Positions 22,613-36,427 of a DNA stretch of 64,000 nucleotides are shown in pieces; the first letter of the stretch is position 1; each line of letters begins with the position of its first letter. The stretch is from positions 36,667 through 100,666 of the forward strand of contig JAANYP010003768.1 in NCBI GenBank assembly GCA_020465985.1, read 5' to 3'. This DNA is from Centrapalus pauciflorus. Taxonomy: Eukaryota; Streptophyta; Magnoliopsida; Asterales; Asteraceae. Position numbers and translations under genes: made by a program. Below the pieces are notes generated by a model. The model did not search any database, was not told where the DNA came from, and saw nothing but the letters and a program-made list of their open reading frames with translations.

Positions 22613-24528
22613 GAGATAACTACAGGTCCAAACAACAAGTGGTTCGTTGACCGAGGTTGCTCTAAGCACATGACTAGGGAAAGAAGTCTACTCGCAGACT
22701 TCAAGGGAGGGAATAGGGGATTTGTATCATTCGCTGGTAATAAAGGAGGAAATATCACCGGTACTGGAGTGGTCACTAATGGGACTATCAAATTGGATCA
22801 AGTTTATCACGTTGATAAACTGGATCACAATCTCATTAGTGTATCTCAAATCTGTGATAAGAAGAACTCAGTACTTTTCACGGATACTGAAGCGTTAGTG
22901 CTGAAACCGGGATTCAAAGTACCTGAAGAGTGGATACTGATGAGGGCGCCTAGGAAGAATGACCTATGCATGCTAGACATGAATAAAGCGGAACCTTCGA
23001 TGGGACCAATATGTCTACTATCAAAAGCTTCAGAGACTGAATCAGTTTTGTGGCACAGACGCATGGCACACTTGCACCTAAGAAAAATGAATTACATTAT
23101 CAAAAATGGATTGGTGCAAGGTGTTCCAATGAAGAGTTTTCAGTTTGAGGACAAGTGTCTATCATGCAAGAAAGGAAAACAACACAAGAAGGCACACAAG
23201 TCCAAGACTCAGAACTCTATAGCTGCCACTTTCGATTTGTTGCATATGACCTGTTCAGACCAATCAACAAAAGGAGTATAGGTGGTAGTTGGTATTGTTT
23301 AGTTATTACGGATGATTACTCACGATTTTCTTGGGTTTTATTTTTAGGTACAAAGGACGAGACAGCTGCCAAGCTAATCGGGTTCCTAGACCAAGTGGAA
23401 AACTCTGACGGAACGCGGGTAAAATGTATCAGGAATGATAACGAAACAGAATTTAAAAACACCGTTATTGGTGTATATTGCCTATCAAAGGGCATAATGC
23501 ATCAATTTATATGAGCCACAACAAAATGGGGTGGCCGAACGGAAAAACAGGACTTTGATTGACGCAGCAAGGACCATGCTCTCGGATTCAAAGCTTCCTA
23601 CCATGTTTTGGGGGGAGGCAGTGAATACCGCTTGTCATGTTTTAAACCGGGTCCTTACTGTAAAATCATTGAACAAAACCTGTTATGAAGTTTTGAATAA
23701 AAGGTCACCAAATTTAACAGGCTTCGAACCATTGGGGGTACCATGCACGTTAATGAAAACAAAACATCAACCTAAGTTTGGTGAAAAGGCTGACGAAGGT
23801 TATTTCCTAGGTTATGTGCCGAACTCACCAAACAAACGGGTTTTTAACAAATCTAATGGTACGGTAGAAATTGTGTATAACATTGATGTAACAAGTTATA
23901 CAGATGAACCCCAAACTAGTCCGGAATGGATTTTTGATTATGACAAACTGTTTGAATCATTTAACATTCCTTTGGATGGAAATGCAGGTACAATCGAACA
24001 GGACTTGTCGTCATTAAATCTGAATGACGAGAGTCAAAGTTTTCCGAGAACGACCTTTCCATCGACTTCCGAGCCTACAACAACAGAAGATAGATCTTCA
24101 GCAGAGAATGATTCTGAGGTGCCTACAAACGAAAATCAGACAACAAATTATAACTTTGAAGACAGTGGTCATGAGGAAGAAAATGTAGAGTCTGAAGTCG
24201 TTCCCCCGATAGGTAATAGGATCCAACTTAGGGTTGATGAGATAGAAACATCGAGGATTAATAAGGATCATCCAGTTGAGAGTATCATAGGAAATCCAAA
24301 TGTTGGTGTGAGGACTAGGAGTAGTTTGCATAACAACACAGTGTTGTTGTCGATGATCAATGACTCCGAGGCCTTTCACACTTGCCTCTATTCGTGTTTC
24401 ATCTCGCAAGTAGAGCCGAAGAATGTGCAAATGGCACTGAAAGACAATTCTTGGGTTGAATCGATGCAGGAAGAACTGTGACAATTCAGGAAACTTGAAG
24501 TGTGGGAGTTAGTTCCATTACCTCGAGG
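22613..24528 (+). pseudogene. pol: copia-F copy 2: protease, integrase and start of RT
   Basis: Exon begins EITTGPNNKWFVDRGCSKHM, where the protease DSG is changed to DRG. The GAG-pre-integrase motif WHRRMAHLHLRKMNYI and integrase D...D...E follow (ITDDYSRFSW; NDNETEF for DNGTEF; QQNGVAERKNRT). A one-base deletion near 23250, a ~10-bp deletion at 23514 and a TGA at 24479 break it. Sequence ends at ELVPLPRG (24523), before the RT catalytic core, where copia-E DNA begins. Confidence 0.88.
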
Positions 24529-25943
24529 ACTTTGTGTCTAAGACTTGTGCATTATCATCCACTTCAACAATGGCCTCCAACACTCCCCTAGTACCTGCAT
24601 TCTTGGGTGAGGATGTTATAAAACACCCATCTGTCACCACCATACTAACCATCAAACCCACAAACTATGTGGCAAACCTGACCACTCCTAAAAACTATGT
24701 TGGAAAAGGCTATGAACCGATGGTTGAATTCCTGAAAGCTCAACTCTTAACAATGCCATGACAACCACTCCTGGTGTCATGTATCAAAAAATGGGCTATG
24801 AGCTCTGGTACACTTGTTCTTATGACTCTGCTACTAAGACCATTCAAGGAACCATTCTCAACAACACTCCAGTTGTTGAGATAACTGCTGCTCTTCTTCA
24901 GGAGGTACTTCATCTTCCCGTCGTTGAAAAATATGATAAACCACAACCTAAAAATTAACAAATTGCTAACCTGCTATGATGTTGTGGTGTATCTGCACTA
25001 AGGGTGGGAGCTCCTCTGTTCAGGAAAGAGCAAGAACCAACTTACAGTTTTCTCTTTGCCTCTGTGGTGATGAGTCTAAGCTGCAAGGTTGGTTCATTTG
25101 ACTAGGTTAGCCGAGAAGAAGTCCAAATAGCCTTTCAGTTTGTGGATGGGACTACACTTAATATGGCCAAATGGATCAATGGCAATCTGAGGGCCTTTGT
25201 GGAACAGGACTAACGTACTCAATCTGTAAGGTACCCCAGATTCTTAAGTCTCATATTCAAGGATGTCTGTGGTGACAACCTGTACAACTCCCAACCATTC
25301 CTGAAGTCAATGGTGTTTCTTGTAATTTGAAACAAAGTATTTCATGCTTCCGGTGTCTGCTCAAGATCCTCCTCTCTCAACTCCAATGAGGAGGCTGCTT
25401 GGTTTGGTGGAAGGACTTTCTACACAGGAGGTGGATTCAACAACTGCTCCCACAACAAAATCCAAATCATGACTAAAAAGGCAAAAGGTGCCCTAAACTC
25501 TAGTGAAGTTGGGCCTGTCACCAAGAAGGTCAAGAAAACAAAGTCTGCACCCTCAGTCTTTGTGCCTGAGGGGGACCAGGCTGATCTCCCAGGTTCATTT
25601 GTTGAAGCAGAAGCCTTTGTGGCTGGTGGCTCTGTCCCATCTGAGACCATGGAACAGGTTCCACCGCCTGTTCCTAGCCCAGGCTCCTCTCCAGTCGAAA
25701 CACACCAACCTCCCACTCTCACTTCTCCCAACACCTACTCCAGGCTTAGAAAGAAATCCTTAGCCAGAAAGAAAACCATCAGCCTACCCACTGATCAAAG
25801 CCCCTCTGACCCCTTTCAACAGGAGTCAGTTGCAAAAGAAGCAACCCCTGCTTCTTCTCCTATCTTGGGAGAAGGTGCACCCTCTATGGAGCCTGCTTCA
25901 CTCCAGCGTAAGTCCACCCAGAGTCAACCTAAACCCTCTGGTT
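24529..25943 (+). pseudogene. copia-E additional ORF, N-terminal half
   Basis: Likely start ATG 24570 (MASNTPLVPAFLG). A domain like that in other plant copia third ORFs follows: MVEFLKAQL, YELWYTCSYDS, IQGTILNNTPVVEITAALLQEVLHLP. Frames break at ~24755 and after 24958. The later part (25469-25943) is a K/S/P/T-rich disordered segment (KKAKGALNSS, PSPGSSPVETHQPP). It is cut at 25943 by the gypsy-2 LTR and resumes at 54907. Function of this ORF type is unknown. Confidence 0.7.
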
Positions 25944-28305
25944 TGTAACATCCGACATTAAACCAAGTTAGCAACTTCGACCTAATTAGTATTTAATGGC
26001 CAATTTAAATCTAATCTGTGGTCATTAGAAATTAATCAAAGTGATTAACAAGGTTCATGAAGAAATTCAACTCAATTAGAATCAAATTCATCAGTGTGAT
26101 GAATCGGCAAATCAATTAATCCGATCGATTTACCATATGATGGATTAATGCAACTAAGTACATAATTAAATTATGATTTGTGACACTAATCATATACTAA
26201 TACAATTACTTAACATTAATTATGCATGACTAAAACAATTCATTAAAACAATGCATCCAAAAGTATTTATGAATTTACAAGAAAAAGGAAAATACAAGAA
26301 TACAATTCTAAATACTTTTATACAAAAAAATAGAAATACATGAAAAATACTTCAAAAATCCGGCCCAATAGGGGTTCTTTTTAGTGGTTGACTTCGAATA
26401 TTTTATTTCAAAAACCATTCTACTTTAAACACCATCATTTTGTTTAAAAGTGCACACAATCTTTGTCACCCATGCTTTTCATCATTTGAAAGTCCAAATT
26501 TCTTCTATAAATATAGAACCCTTTCATTCATTTTAATCACACCAAAATATCTCTTTCTCACCTCTCCAAAACCGGATCCAACACACACACGTTATAAACA
26601 CTTTCATTCAAGTGTTCTTGGTCCAAATCTTGCAAGAGTTTCAACTTCATCTCAAAAATCAAACTCCTCACACTTCAAAGTAAGTAAATACTAACTTATT
26701 TCATCATAAATTTATGTTTATATAAGTCTTGCATAATATATATAATCACCAACAACAACAAGTTTCATAAAAACTCAAGTTTATAAATTTCTAGTTTTGT
26801 TTTTAAGTTGTTTTCTTCAAATGTGTTTATAAATATATAAACACATCATATAAGTGAAAATATTATGAAAACAAGTTATATAAATGTGTTTTATAACTTT
26901 TATATAAGTAGTTTTTGGATAAACAACAAGAATCACTAGTTATTTCAAGTTTATAAACTACGAATTTTCGGCAGAAAATTTACATCGACTTTGAAAAATA
27001 ATAACTAATTCATAACTTAACGAAATGAGTTGATTCTTGTCTCGAAAGTTAGATCTATGTCTTAACTATAGATCTAGAAGTTTTCATAATTTATTATGGG
27101 GTTTAGAACCCCCAGATATTATTTGGGAACCCGAAAGTTTGACAGATCAAAAATGGCCAACATAGGGCTTTTAACGAGCTTTTTCCCCAACCTAAACACC
27201 TCGAAAAATGGCCGTTCTTGACTTTAAAAATTCTTTGTATATAGTAGTTTAATGTCCAAGAAAACCAAAGCCTAAATCGTTTTGGAGCTTGGACAAAAAC
27301 AGCCTCAAAGTAGGCCGAAAAACCTTCGAAAAAGCTGGAAAATTTTATATATATAAACTTGACGTTTTAAGTGGGTTTTAATTATAAACTTGTAATGTTG
27401 GGTGATTTAAAACATAACAACATTTATAAATACATATTATCATATATGGGAGTTATTAAATCCCTTATATCATTTAGGACTCGGTTAAACCCGTCCGGTG
27501 TCATCACTCATCAACAACGAAAATTGTCATTTTTACGATCATTTTGCCATCAACATGCGGTGAGTCTTCATAGCCCCTATTTTCACTATCTATTGGGGTG
27601 GAAATACATGTACTGTTTTCATATGGACATCAAAACTGTTTATTTCTTATGTGTATTACATTTTTGGATCCATCAGCCCTCAAATCATGAACCGTTAATT
27701 GCATTTATTTGCAAGCGCGAATATATTGTGGATAGATCCATCGGGAGTCATGTTCCCCATTCGGGTTAGTTCGGGTCGGCTAACAACGAGTGCAAATATA
27801 TTTAACACACGGTATTACGTATGGGAATACTGCACAGGGCAAACTCATTTAATTAAGCTTCGGTTGCATGATGGTTTATGTAATACATACAAGGAATTTA
27901 TGCTTTATAAATTCAACTCATCTGATAATGTCCATACAACTGGTCTTTTCGCGTAAACCTATGAGCTCACCAACAATTTGTTGACGTATTTTAGCATGTA
28001 TTTTCAGGTGTTTGAGACATGCACATTTATCGGAAGTATTCCAAGGCTTCCGTTCACTATGGAGTCGCATTATTTTCAAACTCGGTGATTTACTTGCATC
28101 CTACCGGATAAACTAAATTGTGTATTTAAATTTTAGTATTTTAAGAACTACTTACGCTGTATTTTGGTTATGTAAAACAATATTTATATTTGAAGTTAAA
28201 TTAATGTATTTTTGAAAACGTCCATATAGTGGTCGTTCGTTATGATTATGGTTACGCTTCCGCGACGTCACGCTTCGTTGCCAACCGGGGTAACGGGGTG
28301 TGACA
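25944..28305 (+). mobile_element. gypsy-2 LTR1
   Basis: 2362 bp, TGTAACATCCGAC to GGGGTGTGACA, followed by GATTGGTATCAGAGCC. Close to LTR2 (roughly 95% by eye over the first 200 bp) but with ~230 bp (27115-27370) that LTR2 lacks. Frames of 132 and 85 codons near 27371-27956 recur in all LTR copies and are not genes. Confidence 0.92.
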
Positions 28306-28308
28306 GAT

Positions 28309-28320
28309 TGGTATCAGAGC
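28309..28320 (+). other. gypsy-2 primer binding site
   Basis: TGGTATCAGAGC, 3 bases after LTR1. Confidence 0.92.
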
Positions 28321-31300
28321 CATAGTTATAGTGAACTAGGTTGCATTAGTACCTAGACTATAACTGCTACAAAAACTAAACTTTCTTCTAGAACTGTGAA
28401 CACATATTTGGACCCTAATGACAATAACATGTCGAACAATATGGTTATTATCCTCTTTGACTCAGAGGCTGAATTATCACCCATGGAACATAGAAGCCAT
28501 GGTGGCACTGAGGTATACTTTGGATCGGGTTCCCACCCAGATTAAATCAATGACGATGTAATGGACTCGTCAAAGCACAAGGAGGGCAATTGTGGCCCTG
28601 CAACACAAATTGCTCCACCATCACCACCACATATGCCACCTACACCCTATTCAGAAGCCATCCCAATGGACCATTAAGGAAGTTCACACCTAGGAAAAGG
28701 GTGTGGCTGGCACAACGGGAGTCTATCCCGGTACCTACTCATCAGCCAAGCCCGCCGCTGTAACGATAGGCGAACGTAAGACAGTGGGGATGGATGCCTC
28801 ACACTCTCCAAGAGTGGAGAAACGAGGAAGGGATCCAAAACCAGTTTGAAGTCGGAACACCATCTTCCTCTCAAGTGCCGACACTTACCCAGAAACCTAT
28901 GTAACAAATGATGCCCCTGTTAGTGGCAAGGGCCGCCAGAAACGACCTCCAATTTCAAAAAAATCCACCAAGAGGTCGGTGAGATCTTTGCAAGGATTAA
29001 GCAGGAGGCAATACAAACCACCAATATACCTTGGGACAACCAGAATACCCAAGCGATTCAACAAGACGGAATAGACAAATTGTGAACAGCGGCTAGCAGA
29101 GCGCAAGGCCCGTAATGTAGAACTAACCCAACGACTTAACGCTCTGGGGTACGAGGAAACCCCAGAGGCATCTCATACTTAGTACCCTTTCTACCATTTT
29201 ATAGTATTTCTCTAGCCTTTACTATCTGATATATCTTAGGGAATGTAACGCTTAAGAATTTATTGAAAAATTCCGACCATATCATGTACAACGATTAGGT
29301 ATCAAGCATTTTAATGAAGAACTAAGTTTTATCTATAATATGTGCATGAGGATACGTAGTAGGACAAATCTGCCTAACAAATTTCAAACCCGTAGACTTA
29401 TCCTCATACCCTACCACTTATGCATTTTACTATTTGATACTGGTGCTGATAGGAGCTTTATATCAACTAAGTTCAGTAAGCAAATAAATTTCATTCTTAC
29501 GCCATTAACTGCCACTTATGCCATTGAAGTTGATGACAGAAAGAGGCTTAAGACAAATAATATAAGTCGAGGATGCTCCATAGAATTAGTAGGCTAACTC
29601 TTTGAAACAGACTTGATGCCCGTCAAACTGGGAAGTTTTGACGTGGTCATAGGCATGGATGGACTATAAAAAAATCGTGCGGAAATAGTGTGTAATAAGA
29701 AGACGGTTCATATACCTTTAGTTAATAAGAAGGTCCTTACTGTTCAAGGCAAAACAAGAAATACCAAAGTAAGCATCATCCCTAGCATTAGGACCCTGAA
29801 GTGTTGACAGAGAGGGAGCCAAAGGAAAAGCGGCTCGAAAATATTCCTATTATTTATGGTTACCCCAAAGTTTTTCCAGAACACTTACCTGAACACCCAA
29901 CATCGAGGCAAGTCAAAATTCAAAAATCGGCCTACTATCAGGTGCGGTACCAGTGGCTTGAGCACCATGCCGATTAGCCCCATCAATAGTGTAAGAATCG
30001 TCCAACCAACAGTAGGAGCTCTTAGATAAAAGGTTTATCAAACCAAGTGTAAAAATTCCCACTTCCAAGGATCGATGACTTGTTTGACAAACTCCAAGAA
30101 TTAAGCTTCTATTCGAAGATCGACCTATGGTCTGGTTATCATCAGGTTAGAGTTCGCAGGAAAGGTATTCCAAAGACAGCTTTCAGATTTTGTTTCGGTC
30201 ATCATAAATTCCTATTAATGACGTTTGGATTAACCAGTGCCCCCGACGGTACTCATGGACCTCATCGGGTGTGCAAACCTTATCAAGGCAAATTCGTGAT
30301 TGTATTCATGAATGACTTTTAATCTACTCACGAAACAAGGAGGACCACGAGCAAACAAAGACTAATTCTAGAGTTGTTAAAGAAAGAACAACTGTAAGCA
30401 AAGCTTTCTAAGTTTGACTTTTGGCTAAGATAGGTAAATTTTCTCGATCACGTGATCAATAGTAAAAGGATCCAAGTCGACCCCGCAAAGATCAAGGCTA
30501 TCATGAATTTGTCAACTCTTAGAACCCCCATAAAGATACGACAGTCCTTAAGACTTGCAACTTATTATAAGCAATTATCAAAAATTTCTCAAAGATCACC
30601 ATAGCTCTAACAAAACGGACCCGAAAAGACATTAAGTATGATTGGGGCAAGGATCAGGAGACATCATTCTGTTATTAAAGCACAAACTGTGCAGCGCGCT
30701 TATTTTGTCCCTACCCGAGAGAAGCAAGAAATTTGTAGATTACTGTGACGTTTCACACAATGAGTTGATATACAAAGATAGGGTCATAACTTATACTTTA
30801 TGAAAACTTAAGGTTCACTAGGTGAACTACACAACGCATGATCTAGATCTCAGAACAGTAGTCTTTATCCTTAAGACTTGAAGACATTAGTTGTACGGTA
30901 AGAAGTGTACTACACTCACGGACCATAAGAGCCTCCAACACATCTTGAACCAGAAAGAGTCAAATATGAGGTAACATCGTTGATAGAGCTAATAAGTGAT
31001 TGCAACTGTGAAATTCATTATCACATGAGGAAAACTAATGTGGTTGCAGATGCTCAGAGCCGAAAGAAACGAGTTAAGCCGTTAAGAGTACCAGCCCTCG
31101 TTATAACCATTCAACCAAACCCTCCTTTCTTAGTTCATGAAGCTGTTAAGGAGGAAAATATGAAAAATGAAGCCATGCACGGAATGGATAAATAGTTTGG
31201 GATAAGGGCTAATAAAAATCGATATTTCATGAATAGAATCTGATTGCTCTGTTTAGTGGAATAAGAAAGCTGGCTATGGATGAAGGACACAAATCAAGAT

Positions 31301-32440
31301 ATGTCGTTCACCCCGGATCTGATATAATGTATCATGACCTTAAGGAACTATACGGGTGGCCTATCATGAAGGATGACATTGCCACATATGTCAACAAATT
31401 CCTAACATGCTCCAAAGTTAAGACCAACATCAGAAACCATTTGAGTAATAGTTGACCACCTAACAAAATCCACGCGTTCCCACGAATCAAGAAGAACATC
31501 AAGATGAATAAGCTAGTCCAAACGTACCTCAAGGAAGTCGTATCCGGACACGGAGTGCCTATTATGATCATTTTGGATATGGATAGCAGATCTACATCTA
31601 AGTCTTTGGCAATTATTACAGCAAGCTTCGGATACAAACTTAGACAAGAGTACCACATATCACCCTCAGACTGATGGTCAGAATGAAAGAACAATCCAAA
31701 ACCTAGAACATACATTAAGAGCCTGTGTGATGGATTTTGGGAAGTGTTGGGATACTCATTTGCCCTTAGTAGAACTATCATACAACAACAACTATCACAT
31801 ACATCTTAAGGTTGCTCCGTTTGAGGCCTTCTACGGGCGAAATTGTCGATCGATGATATGTTGGGAAGAAGTAGGAGATAGCCAAATCACTGGCCCTAAG
31901 ATCAATCACGAAACTACCAAAAGGATAGTACAGATACGGAACTGATTGTCAGAAAGTTATGCAGATATAGGAAGAAAATCCCTTGAGATCTATTTAGGAG
32001 AACGAGTACCAATAAAAGTCTCGCCATGGAAGGGTGTGATACAATTAGGAAGATAAAGAACAAAAAAAAAAAAAAACTAAACCCTCGATACATTGGCAAT
32101 GCAAAGTCTTAAAGAGAATTGGACTCGTAGCTTATCGTTTAGAGTTACCACCAGAGCTTAGCAGCATGCACAATACCTTCCATGTATCGATTAAGAAGAA
32201 GGGTTTGTTAGAGGAGACACTTGTTACCCCTTGGAAGAGATCCAGCTAACTGATAAACTTCGCTTCATCAAAGAGCCGGTTGAAATCATAGACCGTAAGG
32301 TCAAAGAATTGAAGCACAGTTGTATACCCATCCTCAAGGTCAGATGGAATTCTAGACATGGACCACAATTCACTTAGGCATGCAAAGGCCAGTTTAAGCA
32401 AAGATACTCTCATCTACTCTTAAGTAACAATACCCCTTAG
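28321..32440 (+). pseudogene. pol: gypsy-2 gag-pol, heavily decayed
   Basis: Gag is barely readable. Protease: FDTGADRSFIS (~29435) and FDVVIGMD. RT: FYSKIDLWSGYHQVRV (~30110), KTAFRFCFGHHKFLLMTFGLTSAP, with the catalytic IDD replaced (VFMNDF). RNase H traces: TDHKSLQH (~30920), KTNVVADAQSRKK. Integrase: TYHPQTDGQNERTI (~31660), HLPLVELSYNNNYH, FEAFYGRNCRS. The tail (PPELSSMHNTFHV) and FGTKFP-like end precede the polypurine tract. Stops and indels are dense, so this copy is much older than gypsy-1 or copia-F. Confidence 0.85.
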
Positions 32441-32474
32441 GAAACAGGATAAAATTTCGGGACGAAATTCCCAT

Positions 32475-32487
32475 AACAGGGGGAGAC
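32475..32487 (+). other. gypsy-2 polypurine tract
   Basis: AACAGGGGGAGAC sits immediately before LTR2, as expected for the plus-strand primer. Confidence 0.85.
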
Positions 32488-34631
32488 TGTAACATCCGAC
32501 ATTAAACCAGGTTAGCAACTTCGACCTAATTAGTATTTAATGGCCAGTTATAACCTAATCAGTGGTCATTAGAAATTAATCAAAGTGATTAACAAGGTTT
32601 ATGAAGAAATTCAACTCAATTAGAATCAAATTCATCGGTGCGATGAATCGGCAAATCAATTAATCCGATCGATTTACGATATGATGGATTAATGCAACTA
32701 AGTACATAATTAAATTATGATTAGTGACACTAATCATACACGAATACAATTACTTAACATTAATTATGCAAGACTAAAACAATTAATTAAAACAATGCAT
32801 CCAAAAGTATTTATGAATTTACAAGAAAAGGAAAATACAATAATACATTTCTAAATACTTTTATACAAAAAAAAATAGAAATACATGAAAAATACCTCAA
32901 AAATCCGGCCCTATAGGGGTGCTTTTTAGTGGTTGACTTCAAATATTTTATTTCAAAAACCATTCTACTTTAAACACCATCATTTTTTTTAAAAGTGCAC
33001 ACAACCTTTGTCTCCCATGCTTTTCATCATTTGAAAGACCAAATTTCTTCTATAAATAGAGAAGCCTTTCATTCATTTTAATCACACCAAAATATCTCTT
33101 TCTCTCCTCTCCAAAACCGGATCCACACACACACACACACACATTACAAACACTTTCATTCAAGTGTTCTTGGTGAAATTCAAGTGTTCTTGGTCCAAAT
33201 CTTGCAAGAGTTTCAACTTCTTCTTAAAAATCAAACTCCTAACACTTCAAAGTAAGTAAATACTAACTTATTTCATCATACATTTCTGTTTATATAAGTC
33301 TTGCATAATATATATAATCACCAACAACAACAAGTTTCATAAAAACTCAAGTTTATAAATTTCTAGTTTTGTTTTTAAGTTGTTTTCTTCTAATGTGTTT
33401 ATAAATATATAAACACATCATATAAGTGAAAATATTATGAAAACAAGTTATATAAATATGTTTCAAAACTTTTATACAAGTAGTTTTTGGATAAACAACA
33501 AGAATCACTACTTATTTCAAGTTTATAAACTACGAATTTTCGGCAGAAAATTTACATCGACTTTGAAAAATCATAACTAATTCATCACTTAACGAAATGA
33601 GTTGATTCTTGTCTCAAAAGTTAGATCTATGTCTTGACTATAGATCTGGAAGTTTTCATAATTTATTATGGAGTTTAGAACCCCCGGATATTTTATGTGG
33701 GTTTTAATTATAAACTTGTAATGTTGGGTGATTTAAAACATAAAAACATTTATACATACATATTATCATATATGGGAGTTATTAAATCCCTTATATCATT
33801 TAGGACTCTGTTAAACGCGTCCGGTGTCATTACTCATCAACAACGAAAATTGTCGTTTTTATGATCATTTTGCCATCAACATGCGGTGAGTCTTCATAGC
33901 CCCTATTTTCACTATCTATTGGGGTGGAAATACATGCACTGTTTTCATATGGACATCAAAACTGTTTATTTCTTATGTGCATTACATTTTTGGATCCATC
34001 AGCCCTCAAATCAAGAACCGTTAATTGCATTTATTTGCAAGCGCGAATATATTGTGGATAGATCCATCGGGAGTCATGTCCCCCATTCGGGTTAGTTCGG
34101 GTCGGCTAACAGCGAGTGCAAATATATTTAACACACGGTATTACGTATGGGAATACTTCACAGGGCAAACTCATTTAATTAAGCTTCGGTTGCATGATGG
34201 TTTATGTAATTCATACACGGAATTTATGCCTTATAAATTCAACTCATCTGATAATGTCCATACAACTGGTCTTTTCGCGTAAACCTATGAGCTCACCAAC
34301 AATTTGTTGACGTATTTTAGCATGTATTTTCAGGTGTTTGAGACATGCACATTTATCGGAAGTATTCCAAGGCTTCCGTTCACTATGGAGTCGCATTATT
34401 TTCAAACTCGGAGATTTACTTGCATCCTTCCGGATAAACTAAATTGTGTATTTAAATTTTAGTATTTTAAGAACTACTTACACTGTATTTTGGTTATGTA
34501 AAACAATATTTATACTTGAAGTTAAATTAATGTATTTTTGAAAACGTCCATATAGTGGTCGTTCGTTATGATTATGGTTACGCTCCCGCGATGTCACGCT
34601 TCATTGCCAAACGGGGTAACGGGGTGTGACA
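32488..34631 (+). mobile_element. gypsy-2 LTR2
   Basis: 2144 bp, same ends as LTR1. It lacks ~230 bp (equivalent of 27115-27370) between GATATT and TTTATGTGGG and has a short duplicated TTCAAGTGTTCTTGG near 33180. It is followed by a primer site, which a terminal 3' LTR should not have. Confidence 0.92.
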
Positions 34632-34684
34632 GATTGGTATCAGAGCCATAGTTATAGTGAATTAGGTTGCATTAGTACCTAGAC
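34632..34684 (+). other. Start of a second gypsy-2 internal region
   Basis: GATTGGTATCAGAGCCATAG and the following leader match 28306-28358 almost base for base, then stop at the copia-C/D LTR. This shows that LTR2 also served as the 5' LTR of a tandem copy. Confidence 0.88.
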
Positions 34685-35752
34685 TGTTAGGCACAAAAAG
34701 GCCTCAGTCAAACCTGCTGTACATCTGAGGGGGAGATTTTTAAACAAACCTGTTGATGCTTTTGAAGGTTGAACTTAAGGCTTGTTATATGCGTTATTGA
34801 AACCTGAAAGTGATTTGCAATATCAGCCCAAAGCTGTTTACCATGTTGCATTCGTTGCAACAAAGACAGTTTTGTCCAAGCTGTTAATTGTCTGCTGAAC
34901 AGGCTAGGCATAAACTGTCTACGCTGCTCTATTCTCTTGAGCAGCTTGGACAGTTTTCAAGTGTTTTGTTCTTTGTGAACAGGTTAAACACTTTATGGAA
35001 TATGTTTCCAAGTCCTCATTTATTGTTTTTGGCTACATGATCAGTTTACAAGTCGAAGACAAAGTGGAAAATAAAACTGCACAGCCTGCCCACGCTGTTC
35101 TGATACATGAAGACAAACAGATATTTGAAAAGGGTGACAGACCTTTTCTTATATCAAAATGGCATTTATAAAAGAAGAAAGATGCAAAGTTGACATTCCT
35201 CTTTTGGTTAAAGCCGCATGCAACAGTGACAAAAGGAAAAGACAAAGATTCTGCCCTGTGAAGACAAAGATACTTTATCAGAACGTGCAGAAAGGTGTTT
35301 TGTCTTTCTGGAAAGACTCCACTATCTCATCTGTCCAATGAGGAAGCTTCACTGAGATTCTCCTTTTGGGTATAAAAGGAAGCTTCTAAGGATAATGAAA
35401 TTGAGAGTGTGACAATCAGTACGTGCATTGAAGTGTGTTATTCCATGCATGAAAGTCTGCTTATATAAACAGTAGAGTCTGTCTAAGCTGTTCATGTATA
35501 AGCTGTCCATCTGAGTCTTGTAAAAACAGTGAGTGCTTCTAAGGGAGAGTAATCACTGTAACTAGTCTGAGTGTGTTTTAGTTTAGTTGACGAACTGTTG
35601 AATCTGTCATCTTAGCTTGAACCTTTCCACATTCAAGCTTGTTTGTAATTAACTTTTGTTGATAATACATACAAACATTGAGAAAAGAGTATTTAAGTTT
35701 TAAATAGTTGTATTCACCCCCCTCTATAACTTAGAGCTATACACTTGGAAAC
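34685..35752 (+). mobile_element. copia-C/D 5' LTR, cut near its end by copia-F copy 3
   Basis: TGTTAGGCACAAAAAGGCC start, homologous along its length to 6642-7740. A TATAAAAGG promoter-like box lies near 35371. It stops at CACTTGGAAAC, about 15-20 bp short of the LTR end seen at 7754. The missing tail, primer site and early gag are also absent on the far side of copy 3. Confidence 0.8.
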
Positions 35753-36413
35753 TGTTGGTACACCCTGTGTGACGATAGCAGTCTAATCGATCTGCATTAT
35801 GGTTTAGGTAATATTCTGAGTATTAACCAAGTATTTTGATATATATGTTTAATATGTGTTTGTCTGTTATTGATTGTGTGTTTGAACTTGATGTAACATA
35901 TTACAAGAAGTTCAAACATAAAGGTCAAAGATTAACTCAAGCATAAGTTAAAACATAAGTTTCAAACACTTAGTTATATATGTCAAAGGCTAGATTCGAA
36001 TTGCATAAAAGGATACATTCGAATCTGTGATAGATTCGATTGAGTCCTTAGATTCGAATAGGCTAGATTCGAATCTGTCAGATGGACAGATTCGAATGGG
36101 CCTTAGGCCAGATTCGAGGTTGGCCCACAACAGACTCGAATCAGGGCCTATAATTAGGGATAGACTCGAATCATTAAGTGACTTTTTGCAGAATTCGTGA
36201 GGAATTAAGCAAGAGGCGATCTCGAGTTTATCAGCTTGGTGAGTCCCGTTTCGGAGAGAATTAGTACGTAGGATCGTTCGTGTGTCGTTCGTTCAGCGTC
36301 TAATAGTCTCCGTGTTTCCGTTGGTTGAGAGTTGTCCGTCTAACCGTCAACGAGGATTCCGCACTCGTTCACGGATCCGCGTCTAGATAGATCTTGCAGT
36401 GGTAGACCTTTCA
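35753..36413 (+). mobile_element. copia-F copy 3 5' LTR
   Basis: 661 bp from TGTTGGTACACCC to GGTAGACCTTTCA. TTCGAATCT-type motifs fill 35990-36180. A strong splice-donor consensus, CTTG|GTGAGT, lies at 36239, upstream of the primer site. Confidence 0.92.
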
Positions 36414-36415
36414 AG

Positions 36416-36427
36416 TGGTATCAGAGC
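36416..36427 (+). other. copia-F copy 3 primer binding site
   Basis: TGGTATCAGAGC, two bases after the LTR end. Confidence 0.92.

Noticed and set aside
27371..27956. 132- and 85-codon frames, repeated at 33886-34282 and 53968-54366
   Set aside because: They recur only because the LTR recurs; substitutions between copies do not look protein-preserving.
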